This document shows positions 26,385 through 34,319 of a stretch of 54,482 bases of DNA, piece by piece. The notes below the pieces were generated by a model. The model was given only the letters and a program-made list of their open reading frames with translations, did not search any database and was not told the origin of the DNA. The position numbers and the translations under genes are program-made. Numbering within the stretch: the stretch's first letter is position 1; each line of letters starts with the position of its first letter. The DNA comes from Bacteroidales bacterium (GTDB taxonomy: Bacteria; Bacteroidota; Bacteroidia; Bacteroidales; JAGOPY01): assembly GCA_017991835.1 (NCBI GenBank), contig JAGOPY010000019.1, forward strand, positions 1 to 54,482. Direction: 5' to 3'.

Positions 26385-27885
26385 CAATTATTTTCTCCGC
26401 TGTCAGTCTTGCCGAAATCAGCGCCAAAGGTACACCGTTTCCCGGATGGGTGCTTCCCCCGGCAAAGAAAAGATTTTTGTATTTATTATGTTGATTATGA
26501 GGACGAAAATACCCCATCTGCATCAGGTTGTGGTTTAAACTTCCGAAGGTGGCACCCTTGCTGAGGTTGAACATATTCTTCCAGATGACGGGATTGTAAA
26601 CCTTCTCAAATTTGATATGTTTCTCAAAATCCGCAAATCCTTCTGAAGCCAGTCTTTTCAATACTGCCGCCCTCGCCTCCTCCTTCTTAACCTCCCAATC
26701 AATTCCCAAATCCCCCAATCCCCCAATCTTCAAATCCCCAAATTTCCCATTCCCCATATGCCCCACCGGCACAATCACCGAAATGCTGTCGTGCCCTTCC
26801 GGAGCTGCCGATTTATCAGCCCTTGCCGGGGAATGCAGGTAAAAACTTGGCTCGGGCGCAAACCCGCTTCCGTTGAAAACCTCTTCAATATTGTCCCTGT
26901 AATTATCTGAAACATACACATTATGCTGCTCAATCCCCGGTAAAACCGTGTCCATCCCCCAGTGAAAAACGATGGCGGAGCAAGTATAGCCCAGCTTTTT
27001 TATCCGATTGGCCTGAGGACCTGAAGGCAAAAGTTCCTGGTAAACATAGGGCAGATCGGCATTGGCCAGCACAATATCCGCCTCATAAAAGGTACCGTCG
27101 GCCAGTTCAATGCCTGCCACCCGTTCGCCTGCAACCCGAATCCCCGACACATTCGCCCGGTACTGAATTTCTACACCATTCCCAATAGCAATCTTCTCCA
27201 GGCTCTCCGATACCCTGTTCATCCCCCCTTTCGGAAAATATACCCCATCGGTCAGCTCCATGAAAGGCAGCATCGAAAAAATAGCCATCGCCTCAAATGG
27301 ATTTTGTCCTACATAAATGTTCTGAAAAGTAAAAGCGGTCCGCAGGTTTTCATTCTTAAAATACCTGGCAGATGTCCGGTAATGGTTTCCGAAAGCATTC
27401 AGCCGGAACAACCTGAAAAGGTTCACCGGGTTGATGAATTGAAAGATGTTGTCGTAGTTCCGGTCGATGATGGTCTCCATGGAAACTTTGTACGCTTTAA
27501 AGCTCTTGTCCATGTATCTCAGAAAAGCCGTGTAGCTTCCCGGTTCCATCGCCTCCAGCTGGTCCTGCATCCGCATCAGGTCGGAGGTGAATTTCAGCTC
27601 CGACCCATCGGCATAACGAAGGCGGTACACCGGATCCATCCTGATCAGATCCAGCTCGTCGTGCATGTTTCTCCCGAAATCGGTGTACATCCGTTCATAC
27701 ACCTGCGGCATCATCAGCAAAGTGGCTCCGATGTCGAAGCGGTGACCCTCTTTTTCGAAACTGGCACACCGCCCGCCCGGAAAAGCGTTCTTTTCAAATA
27801 TTGTTACCCTGAAGCCCTTAATGGCCAAATAGTTAGCGGCAGACAGGCCTGCCGCCCCCGCGCCTATGATCGCTACTGTTTTCAT
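26365..27885 (-). CDS. crtI: Phytoene desaturase (CrtI family)
   Basis: A 506-residue FAD-dependent carotenoid desaturase. The N-terminal dinucleotide-binding motif is AIIGAGAAGLSAANYLA with FEKNAFPGGRCASF downstream; the C-terminal FAD motif is NLFFAGGSTHPGNGVPLALISARL. It would introduce double bases into phytoene-type chains made by the adjacent CrtB. An in-frame insertion around residues 376-394 (KFGDLKIGGLGDLGI) sits where related proteins usually have a short loop after VPVGH. It is encoded by a C-rich octamer repeat (26705-26760). The catalytic and FAD regions are intact, so activity is likely retained. The last five residues come from a second repeat. It is the first gene of a crtI-crtB unit; its upstream region (27886-28059) is shared with a divergent gene. 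Confidence 0.92.
   Translation of the reverse strand: MKTVAIIGAGAAGLSAANYLAIKGFRVTIFEKNAFPGGRCASFEKEGHRFDIGATLLMMPQVYERMYTDFGRNMHDELDLIRMDPVYRLRYADGSELKFTSDLMRMQDQLEAMEPGSYTAFLRYMDKSFKAYKVSMETIIDRNYDNIFQFINPVNLFRLFRLNAFGNHYRTSARYFKNENLRTAFTFQNIYVGQNPFEAMAIFSMLPFMELTDGVYFPKGGMNRVSESLEKIAIGNGVEIQYRANVSGIRVAGERVAGIELADGTFYEADIVLANADLPYVYQELLPSGPQANRIKKLGYTCSAIVFHWGMDTVLPGIEQHNVYVSDNYRDNIEEVFNGSGFAPEPSFYLHSPARADKSAAPEGHDSISVIVPVGHMGNGKFGDLKIGGLGDLGIDWEVKKEEARAAVLKRLASEGFADFEKHIKFEKVYNPVIWKNMFNLSKGATFGSLNHNLMQMGYFRPHNQHNKYKNLFFAGGSTHPGNGVPLALISARLTAEKIIGVNGER
26705..26760. repeat. 8-bp tandem repeat inside crtI
   Basis: Octamers cccaaatc, ccccaatc, ccccaatc, ttcaaatc, cccaaatt are read in a row from 26705 to 26744, then decay to 26760. 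The same unit recurs at 29185-29240 inside another gene. Confidence 0.75.
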
Positions 27886-27937
27886 ATTCGCAAAGGACAG
27901 GAAAAAAGCGAAAGGTTACAAAAATGGCAGAGTTTTT

Positions 27938-28015
27938 ATTTCACGCTGATTTTCGCAGATTGCAGCGCAAATGAACGCAGATATAAATTTGCGGGAATCC
28001 GCGAAAAATTAGCAT
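27938..28015. repeat. Degenerate cgcagatt-type repeat between divergent genes
   Basis: The 174-base gap between crtI and the divergent hydrolase gene contains recurring cgctgatttt, cgcagattg, cgcagatat and ccgcgaaaaatt units, roughly 10-11 bases apart. A short similar stretch (gatctgtgtaatctgcgg) lies near 34262. No clear promoter boxes could be assigned around it. Confidence 0.45.
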
Positions 28016-28059
28016 TAATTTGCGAGAAAACACTATTTTTACATTTAATATTATTCAAT

Positions 28060-28632
28060 ATGAAAAATAACCTCATTCTACTCGTCCTGCTGTCTCTCAG
28101 CACCTTCCTTTCCGCACAGGAAATCAAAACAAAAGAACCTATCAAACCTGCCCTTCTGGTCATCGATATCCAGAATAAGTTCCTCCCCATGATGGATGCA
28201 AAAGACCGGGAAATGGGCATGCTTTACATCAAAGGTTATATCGATATTTTCCGCCGGCATAACCTGCCGGTTATCTGCATCCACCATACCGATCCGAAAG
28301 AAGGACCCTTTCCGGGCACCCCGGAGTTTGCCTTTCCGGATGATATCGGTGTTGCGAAAGACGATCCGGTGGTCGTGAAAACCTACGCGAATGGCTTTAC
28401 CAAAACCGATCTGGATAAGGTTTTGAAAGAGAAAGGGGTAAATACGCTGTTCCTCTGCGGTCTCAGCTCAGTCGGTTGCGTGCTGGCAACCTATATCGGG
28501 GCCACCGATCACGACTATAAGGCATTCCTTCTGAAAGATGCTATATTCAGCCATAAATCCGAATACACCGACCAGGTCGAAACGATCTTCGACGCCGTGG
28601 GCTGGGATGTTGTAAAACTGGCGATTGAATGA
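28060..28632 (+). CDS. Exported isochorismatase-family cysteine hydrolase
   Basis: The frame is open from 27304, but the ATG at 28060 gives a typical signal peptide (MKNNLILLVLLSLSTFLSAQ) and a 190-residue protein of normal family length; the upstream extension is antisense to crtI. The catalytic triad of the isochorismatase/nicotinamidase superfamily is present: Asp36 in LLVIDIQNKF, Lys107 in VVVKTYANGF and Cys140 in GLSSVGCVLAT, and the cis-peptide region precedes the Cys. Substrate is unknown: amides such as nicotinamide, carbamoyl compounds or isochorismate are possible in the family. Export to the periplasm is unusual for the group and points away from isochorismate metabolism. Confidence 0.85.
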   Translation: MKNNLILLVLLSLSTFLSAQEIKTKEPIKPALLVIDIQNKFLPMMDAKDREMGMLYIKGYIDIFRRHNLPVICIHHTDPKEGPFPGTPEFAFPDDIGVAKDDPVVVKTYANGFTKTDLDKVLKEKGVNTLFLCGLSSVGCVLATYIGATDHDYKAFLLKDAIFSHKSEYTDQVETIFDAVGWDVVKLAIE

Positions 28633-28748
28633 TTCTTCCTGAATACTCTTCGTGTTCATTCGTTATATTCGTTTAATTCGTGTTCGAAAAATTCAGTGGA
28701 ATAATAAAATCGCTAATTTTCACCCTGATTATTACATTTTATAACATC

Positions 28749-30530
28749 ATGAAATCCAATTTCTTAAAATTACTGAGTCTCCTCTTCTCCCCGTCTCCAT
28801 TTCTCCTTCTCTCCCTTTCTCCCCTTCTCCTCTTCGCCCAGTCTCCCCTTCCTTCCAACTGGGACAGCATCGTAGCCTCACCCTGGTACACCGGAAATGT
28901 TAGCAATATACCGGCTTTCTGCTATTTTAATCCCGAAGATCCCGATACGGGGTATTTTTTCATTGCCGATAAAGCGCTTCCCCAGGTGATCCCGGTGTCT
29001 GTAAAATGGAAGAAAGGTGTTCCGCGGTCGGCGGCATTTACCTACCAATCCGATAAGATCAAGGTTAAATTCACCGGTACAGTCAGTCCCGACACGATCG
29101 CCGGCAGGATCCGCACCTCCCGCAAATCCGCTATCCGCCTGGGCATCAGCCCTGAACTTGAAATTCTTTTAATTAAAGAAATTCCCCAAATCCCCCAATC
29201 TCCAAATCTCCAAATCCCCAAATCCCCAAATCCCCCAACCTCTCTCCTCCCGCGATACCTTTCGCCTATCTTCAAAAAAGTTACAGTTACCAAAGATATT
29301 GCTTATGGCGCTGCACCTGGCCATTATGTGAGCATGCCGATCGAGAAAGACAGCGATTACGACTACCAGCAGATCATCCTGGATGCCTTGAAGAATATGT
29401 GGGTAAATCCGGGAAAAAAAGCGCTGCTCCACCTGTTCAACCGTGATCCGGTCTCCTTTGCCGTATCCGACCTGCAAGGGCTGAAGATGGACCTTTATGA
29501 GCCTGAAGGCGATACTTTATCCTTCCGGCCACTCATCCTCCTGCTCCACGGAGGTGCCTTTATCCTGGGCGATAAAGCCACCGAATCCATCGCAGAGCTG
29601 GCAAATGATTATGCGCGTAAGGGTTATGTCGTTGCCTCTATCAATTACCGCATCGGCTTTAACCCGGCCAGCAAGAGCTCCCTGGAGCGGGCAGCCTACC
29701 GGTCGGTGCAGGATGCACGGGCCGCCCTCCGGTTCCTCTCGTACAATGCAGCACAATACAAAATCGATCCAGGTCATATCCTGCTGGGGGGATCCAGCGC
29801 CGGCGCCATCACCGCCCTCAATACGGCTTTTATGGATGAAGATGAACGGCCCGAAAGCACAGGCGGCAACATCTGGCAACTGCAGAAAGACCTGGGCGGA
29901 CTGGATGAGAGCGGGAACGACATCTCCGGCCAGTACACCATCCGGGCCCTGCTGAACCTCTGGGGAGCCGTGAACGATACCGCCATCATCGACGCCGGCG
30001 AGAAGATTCCCGTCCTGAGTGTCCACGGCGACGCCGATAAGATCGTCCCGTACGGTTACAACTACCCGTTCCTCGATATGGACACCAATGTGACCAGTAA
30101 CATTGTGAGCAAGCTGTACGGTTCGCAATACATTCACCGGCGACTTGTTCATCTGGGATTTGAGAGCGAACTCATCACCCTTCGCCATGCCGGCCACGAA
30201 CCGCAATACGAGCCTGGAAAGTACCGGGAGGTCATGGATACGATCATTTCCCGCTCCACCGACTTTTACTTCCGTGCCCTTCTCCACTTCCCCGACATCG
30301 CCGGCCCGCGGCAGGTAGCCATTGGCATGTCGCCATCATCCTATTCCGTTCCGGTGCAGGAGGGCGTGTCGTATTACTGGCAGGCCACCGGTGGCAAAGT
30401 ATTACCCGGTAACCAGAAAAACCAGGCCAGAGTGGTCTGGCTGGCAAAAGAGAAGGGAACAGTTTCAGTCGTTTTATACCATCGCAACGGCGCCAACGCA
30501 GAGGTCCGGCTGCCGGTGGTCTTACCATGA
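28749..30530 (+). CDS. Secreted alpha/beta-hydrolase (carboxylesterase-like)
   Basis: The ATG at 28749 is preferred over the upstream GTG (28680) because it starts a signal peptide (MKSNFLKLLSLLF...LLLFAQ); the product is 593 residues. The N-terminal 240 residues are a beta-rich region. The hydrolase domain follows: oxyanion loop LLLHGGAFILGD (about 260-272), nucleophile motif LGGSSAGAI (Ser at about 348), acid in HGDADKIVPYG (about 427) and His in RHAGHEPQ (about 480). The C-terminal 90 residues are a beta-sandwich; there is no T9SS sorting domain. It probably cleaves esters of sugars or lipids in the periplasm. Two octamer repeats are embedded: one encodes nearly all of the signal peptide (28778-28849), the other a Pro/Gln/Asn-rich loop (29185-29240). 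Confidence 0.86.
   Translation: MKSNFLKLLSLLFSPSPFLLLSLSPLLLFAQSPLPSNWDSIVASPWYTGNVSNIPAFCYFNPEDPDTGYFFIADKALPQVIPVSVKWKKGVPRSAAFTYQSDKIKVKFTGTVSPDTIAGRIRTSRKSAIRLGISPELEILLIKEIPQIPQSPNLQIPKSPNPPTSLLPRYLSPIFKKVTVTKDIAYGAAPGHYVSMPIEKDSDYDYQQIILDALKNMWVNPGKKALLHLFNRDPVSFAVSDLQGLKMDLYEPEGDTLSFRPLILLLHGGAFILGDKATESIAELANDYARKGYVVASINYRIGFNPASKSSLERAAYRSVQDARAALRFLSYNAAQYKIDPGHILLGGSSAGAITALNTAFMDEDERPESTGGNIWQLQKDLGGLDESGNDISGQYTIRALLNLWGAVNDTAIIDAGEKIPVLSVHGDADKIVPYGYNYPFLDMDTNVTSNIVSKLYGSQYIHRRLVHLGFESELITLRHAGHEPQYEPGKYREVMDTIISRSTDFYFRALLHFPDIAGPRQVAIGMSPSSYSVPVQEGVSYYWQATGGKVLPGNQKNQARVVWLAKEKGTVSVVLYHRNGANAEVRLPVVLP
28778..28849 (+). repeat. 9 x 8-bp tandem repeat encoding a signal peptide core
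   Basis: Nine octamers of the type tctcccct: tctcctct, tctccccg, tctccatt, tctccttc, tctccctt, tctcccct, tctcctct, tcgcccag, tctcccct. The 72 bases equal 24 codons. The encoded peptide shows a period of 8 residues (SLLFSPSP, FLLLSLSP, LLLFAQSP). Confidence 0.85.
29185..29240 (+). repeat. 7 x 8-bp tandem repeat inside the esterase gene
   Basis: Seven octamers: cccaaatc, ccccaatc, tccaaatc, tccaaatc, cccaaatc, cccaaatc, ccccaacc. They keep the frame open and encode IPQSPNLQIPKSPNPP. The unit is the same as in crtI (26705-26760). Confidence 0.85.
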
Positions 30531-30533
30531 AAA

Positions 30534-30560
30534 AAGGCTGCCCTTGAATGAGGCAGCCTT
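30534..30560 (-). terminator. Bidirectional hairpin terminator
   Basis: AAGGCTGCC and GGCAGCCTT form a perfect 9-bp stem around a 9-base loop between two convergent genes. On the minus strand it is followed by a run of T, so it best fits the DUF4397 gene; it can also serve the esterase gene. Confidence 0.8.
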
Positions 30561-30602
30561 CGCATTATTAACTAAATATATGGTTCTCAACAAACCACTA
30601 TC

Positions 30603-33029
30603 TTAATTTACCTTCGTCAGCCTGGTCACAAAGCTTGAATTACCGGCCTGGGTCTTGACAAAGTACAATCCGCCGGGCAGGTTGCCAATGTCGATCCGCT
30701 GCTGGCTGGCTGCCTGCGAAGCGCTGAACTGGCGGCTCATCACCATGGTACCGGTCAGGTCGTAGATCCGAACCTGCACATCGGAAGCCTGCGGCAGCTC
30801 AAACTGAACATTCATATTATCACGTGCCGGATTCGGGAAGATGATGGTCTTCACTTCATCAACCCTTCTTTCTGTCACGCTGGTCGCAATCACCGGGTCA
30901 AGGGCAATCAATTCCCCACCGGAAGGCAATGCAACATAGAGACCGAAAGCGGCTCCGTCGTTGTTCGCGCCAGGATTGAGGAAACCGGAAGCAACGACGG
31001 CGATCGACCGCCCCTGGAGTCCGAATGAAGCGAGCGGAGCGCTGTAGGAAACGACCGTCACTGTGCCGCTTTCGTCCCTGATGTCAATCTGGTAGTCGGC
31101 CGTGGGCAGTTCCAGGTAACCGGCGAAATCGGCATAGGCCAGGTTATCGATGATTGTGCCGGCGCCAACGCCAACCTCCACCACATCCACAACGGGTGCA
31201 TCGGTTGAGCCATGGAATACCAGGACATCGGTATTGGCCGGATTGGAGGCCATTTCGCGGCCCATATCGTAAACATAAATATCAAAAGGAGTCGGAGGAT
31301 TGTATCCCTGGGGGACTACAATTCCGTTAGCAACCAGAATATAAGTATTGCCTTCAGCCAGGTTGTAGGTGAATGTGGCCAGCCCTTCGGAAGCGCTCAC
31401 CGAGTTGGCAGGGGCAATCGTGACATCAAAATCGGTTCCGGCCGGGGCGTCGATGAACGGGCTGGCGGTGCGGAATTTGAAGTTGTCGATCAGCAACTGG
31501 TCGTTCAGCCAAACATCAACGAATTCAGCAGCGGCATCGGCCGAGTTATGGATCACCTGGACCCGCGCGGTCTGTGTGACAGGAATTACCTGCGGGAGCG
31601 GTACAAGGTCACCGCCCTGCGGCAGCGCAACCCATAGTCCGAATGCCGCTCCATCGTTGTTTTCCTGCGGATTTAAGAATCCGGAAGCAAGAACGGTTAC
31701 AGCTTCATTCTGAAGACCGTATGAGAATAGCGGAGCTTCGAAAGTGGCAACGGTCACTTTTCCGTTCGCATCACGAAGCTGGAAAGTATAGTCGGAAGAA
31801 GGCACTTCGAGATAGCCGGCAAATTCACCGTAAGAAAGGTTGTCGACGATGGTGCCGATTCCGAAGTTGGTCTCGACAATGTCAATCGTCGGGGCATCAG
31901 TGGATCCGTGGAACACGAGAACATCGGTGTTGCCTTCCATCATAGCCATTTCACGGGCCGTTTCATAGGAGAAAATGCTGAATGGCGTTGCAGGGCTGTA
32001 ACCATTGGCTGAAACGATACCGTTGGCGACGAGCAAATATTTGTTCCCGCCTTCCAGGTTTAAAGTAAAGCTGGCCAGGCCATCGGAGAAACCATTGGAG
32101 TTAGCCGGTGCTATGGTCACATTCAGATCTTTATTGGCCGGCACATCCACGAACGGAGTGGCGGTGCGGAAACTGAAATTGTCGATCATCAGTTCGTTTT
32201 CAAGCCATATATCGACCGTTTGAGCCGCGATATCGGCGGAGTTGTGGATCAACTGCACCCTTGCAGTGGAGATCGGAACGTTTGGAAGCGGGATCAGGTT
32301 GCCGCCGGTCGGCAAAGCGACCCAGAGCCCGAAAGCGGGGCCATCATTGTTATTGCCCGGGTTCAGGAAGCCCGATGCCACGACGGCCAGCGCACTGCCC
32401 TGTAATCCGAGGGCAGCCAGCGGAGCAGCGAATTCAGCAACGGTAGTGGTGCCCGTAATATCCCTGATCTGCAGGGAATAGTCGGCTGTCGGCAATTCCA
32501 GGTAACCGGCAAATTCGGCATATTCCAGGTCGTTCACCACGGTACCGGCGGGAACGGCCACTTCTACCACATCCACAACCGGTGCATCGGTCGAGCCATG
32601 GAAGACCAGGACATCGGTATTGGAGGGAAGTTTAGCCGCCTCGCGTCCCAGGTCCCAGACATAAATATTGAATGGTGTGGCCGGATTGTAACCGGTAGGG
32701 ATCACAATGCCGTTAGCGACGAGGATATAACGCTTGTTGTTCTCAAGCTGGTAAGTAAAACGGGCCAGTCCGTTGGTGGTATCGGTAGAGTTGGCCGGCT
32801 GGATGGTAACATCGAATTTCTCTCCCGCCGGGGCGTCGATAAACGGGGTTGCCGTGCGGAACTTGAAATTGTCGATCAACAACTGGTCGTTCAGCCACAC
32901 ATCGACCACCTCTGCGGCGGCATCGGCTGAATTGTGTATAACCTGTACCCTGGCCTGAGAGAAGACCTGTGATGCCAGTGCAATGAGCATCATGGCTATA
33001 ATTCCGGTGTAAATTCTGTTCTTTTTCAT
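30603..33029 (-). CDS. T9SS-secreted protein with three tandem DUF4397 units
   Basis: 808 residues. A signal peptide (1-25, ending QVFSQ) is followed by three near-identical units of about 230 residues (26-255, 256-487, 488-717). Each starts ARVQ(V/L)IHNSAD, has VD(V/I)WL-(N/E)-(D/E)-(Q/E)-L and FRTA(T/S)PF(I/V)D, and contains a second half with NTDVLVFHGSTDAP. This is the DUF4397 pattern, two half-domains per unit, so six in all. The tail (FPNPARDNMNVQFELP ... IYDLTGTMV ... LPGGLYFVKT) is a T9SS sorting domain. DUF4397 proteins are exported beta-sandwich proteins of unknown role. The close similarity between units at the protein level implies recent duplication. The gene stands alone; 750 bases of repeat-rich DNA lie upstream and a strong hairpin downstream. 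Confidence 0.9.
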   Translation of the reverse strand: MKKNRIYTGIIAMMLIALASQVFSQARVQVIHNSADAAAEVVDVWLNDQLLIDNFKFRTATPFIDAPAGEKFDVTIQPANSTDTTNGLARFTYQLENNKRYILVANGIVIPTGYNPATPFNIYVWDLGREAAKLPSNTDVLVFHGSTDAPVVDVVEVAVPAGTVVNDLEYAEFAGYLELPTADYSLQIRDITGTTTVAEFAAPLAALGLQGSALAVVASGFLNPGNNNDGPAFGLWVALPTGGNLIPLPNVPISTARVQLIHNSADIAAQTVDIWLENELMIDNFSFRTATPFVDVPANKDLNVTIAPANSNGFSDGLASFTLNLEGGNKYLLVANGIVSANGYSPATPFSIFSYETAREMAMMEGNTDVLVFHGSTDAPTIDIVETNFGIGTIVDNLSYGEFAGYLEVPSSDYTFQLRDANGKVTVATFEAPLFSYGLQNEAVTVLASGFLNPQENNDGAAFGLWVALPQGGDLVPLPQVIPVTQTARVQVIHNSADAAAEFVDVWLNDQLLIDNFKFRTASPFIDAPAGTDFDVTIAPANSVSASEGLATFTYNLAEGNTYILVANGIVVPQGYNPPTPFDIYVYDMGREMASNPANTDVLVFHGSTDAPVVDVVEVGVGAGTIIDNLAYADFAGYLELPTADYQIDIRDESGTVTVVSYSAPLASFGLQGRSIAVVASGFLNPGANNDGAAFGLYVALPSGGELIALDPVIATSVTERRVDEVKTIIFPNPARDNMNVQFELPQASDVQVRIYDLTGTMVMSRQFSASQAASQQRIDIGNLPGGLYFVKTQAGNSSFVTRLTKVN

Positions 33030-33266
33030 AATGTTTAAAGTTTAAGCGTTAAAAATTTCATGAAAGCTAAACAGCAGGTTTAGTATTTTTGTTCATTTAT
33101 TTAATGTTTTTCTTAAACATTATATTCAATATATTTTCTTATATCATTGTTTTATAACTTTTTATGAATTATAAAGACTTAATACCTTTAATATATTTCA
33201 TTATAAACATTAAACATTACTCAATAAGCATTGAGTCTACTCCGAATAGAAATCTCTATCCAAAAG

Positions 33267-33585
33267 TACCCACCCCTGCTCCTCCCTTATAAAGGGAGGG
33301 GTATAGCTTCAATCTATGTAATTAATTTAATATCAGCATTCTGGATTAATTGGATATTTCCGGGGATGTCTCAAAAGTCTAATATTCAACCACAAAGTCG
33401 CACTAAGTACATCACAAAGTCGCACCAAGTATCTGGTTATCAAATAATAAACTTTGTGTTCCTTCGTGAAATCCTTGGTGTCCCTTTGTGGTTTATTACT
33501 TTTGATACAGCCTCAGCACGAACAAATAATTGAGAGCAATTCGATAAATAAGGCTTTTGAGACAGCCTCGGGTTAGGGGTGGGTA
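33267..33585. repeat. Nested inverted-repeat element (MITE-like)
   Basis: This lies in the 750-base gap upstream of the DUF4397 gene, where no gene is supported. Three nested inverted repeats share one centre: TACCCACCCCT (33267-33277) with AGGGGTGGGTA (33575-33585); TGTCTCAAAAG (33367-33377) with CTTTTGAGACA (33554-33564); AACCACAAAG (33388-33397) with CTTTGTGGTT (33484-33493). A further hairpin, cctccctt-ata-aagggagg, is at 33281-33299, and cttttgatacagcctc (33499-33514) partly repeats the second right arm. The gctgtctcaaaag-type end looks like an insertion-sequence terminus, so this may be a non-autonomous element or the remains of stacked insertions. No transposase is present. Confidence 0.65.
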
Positions 33586-33732
33586 AATACACTTTTCGGA
33601 TGGGACTCAACATTAAGCATCTAATATTTTACTCAACCTCCTATTCCTACGTAAACTCTCTGCTGAATAAAGATTCATGGCCCAAATTTGTTAATCTAAT
33701 ATTAAAATCCACCGGTATCCTTTCCCTGCATG

Positions 33733-33740
33733 TAATTTTG
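33733..33740 (+). promoter_or_regulatory. Bacteroidota -7 box before the gutted T9SS gene
   Basis: TAATTTTG followed by CC lies 42 bases before the ATG at 33783. No clear -33 partner was seen. Confidence 0.4.
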
Positions 33741-33782
33741 CCGCAATCCAATTTTTTCCTGCTTACAATAAATCGCAATACC

Positions 33783-34210
33783 ATGAAATCATTCTTTATA
33801 TTTTGGATGACTGCTATTCTAATTGTATCATCCCTTTCAGTCAATTCACAATGGTCGTGTGATCCGGCAAACCCGGTAGTTGTGTGCAACCAGGCCGGTC
33901 TGCAAAACAATGTCATGACCATAGCCGACAACAACGGCGGTGTTTATGTTTACTGGCTCGATGCCCGGCTGAATCCCGGCGCACCTGCCCGTGAGATATG
34001 ATCAACATTTCCCTGCCGGGCCTGTATGGCGTGAAAGAGGTTTCACTGGCGGATATAAATGGAAGGATAGTGGAGAAGATATCGTTCAGCCACCAGGGCA
34101 AAGCGGCGGATATGTTACAGATATCAACCGCATCGCTCCCCGCGGGCACATATTTCCTTCGGGTCGCCACCCACGATCAGACACTGAAACACCTGGTCAT
34201 CGTCAGGTAA
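33783..34210 (+). pseudogene. Gutted T9SS surface-protein gene (ends only, frameshifted)
   Basis: The first frame (33783-34001, 72 codons) starts with a signal peptide (MKSFFIFWMTAILIVSSLSVNSQ) and the beginning of a large surface protein (QWSCDPANPVVVCNQ...NNGGVYVYWLDAR), then stops at PAREI. A second frame, starting at about 33995, encodes the rest of a T9SS sorting domain (DMINISLPG ... LADINGRIVEK ... LPAGTYFLRVA ... LKHLVIVR). Removing two bases near 33994 would join them as NPGAPARDMINISLPG, a normal sorting-domain start. So a gene of perhaps 1-3 kb seems to have lost its whole middle and picked up a frameshift. A collapsed assembly could look the same. An alternative, two tiny genes, is unlikely. 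Confidence 0.75.
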
Positions 34211-34230
34211 GAAAGTGTTCACTGTTTGTT

Positions 34231-34255
34231 AACTCTCCCGCCTTGCGGGACAAGT
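34231..34255. terminator. Small hairpin after the gutted gene
   Basis: aact-ctcccgc and gcgggac-aagtt pair imperfectly around CTT, with a GC-rich core of CCCGC/GCGGG. It may act as a terminator, or be one of the many short palindromes of this genome. Confidence 0.4.
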
Positions 34256-34319
34256 TGTGTAGATCTGTGTAATCTGCGGTGAATTCTGTCTCCTGTCTAT
34301 TCCCAGGGACATTGGTATA

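Noticed and set aside
25872..26564. Plus-strand open frame of 230 codons
   Set aside because: Antisense to crtB and crtI and crossing a heptamer repeat; not protein-like.
27304..28059. Long N-terminal extension of the isochorismatase-type gene
   Set aside because: It lies antisense to crtI and would bury a clear signal peptide; the ATG at 28060 explains the protein fully.
29517..30287. Minus-strand open frame of 256 codons
   Set aside because: Antisense to the esterase catalytic domain, with no recognisable protein features.
33231..33533. Plus-strand open frame of 100 codons in the inverted-repeat region
   Set aside because: Its translation is that of the repeats (QSRTKYITKSHQ type); no real gene features.
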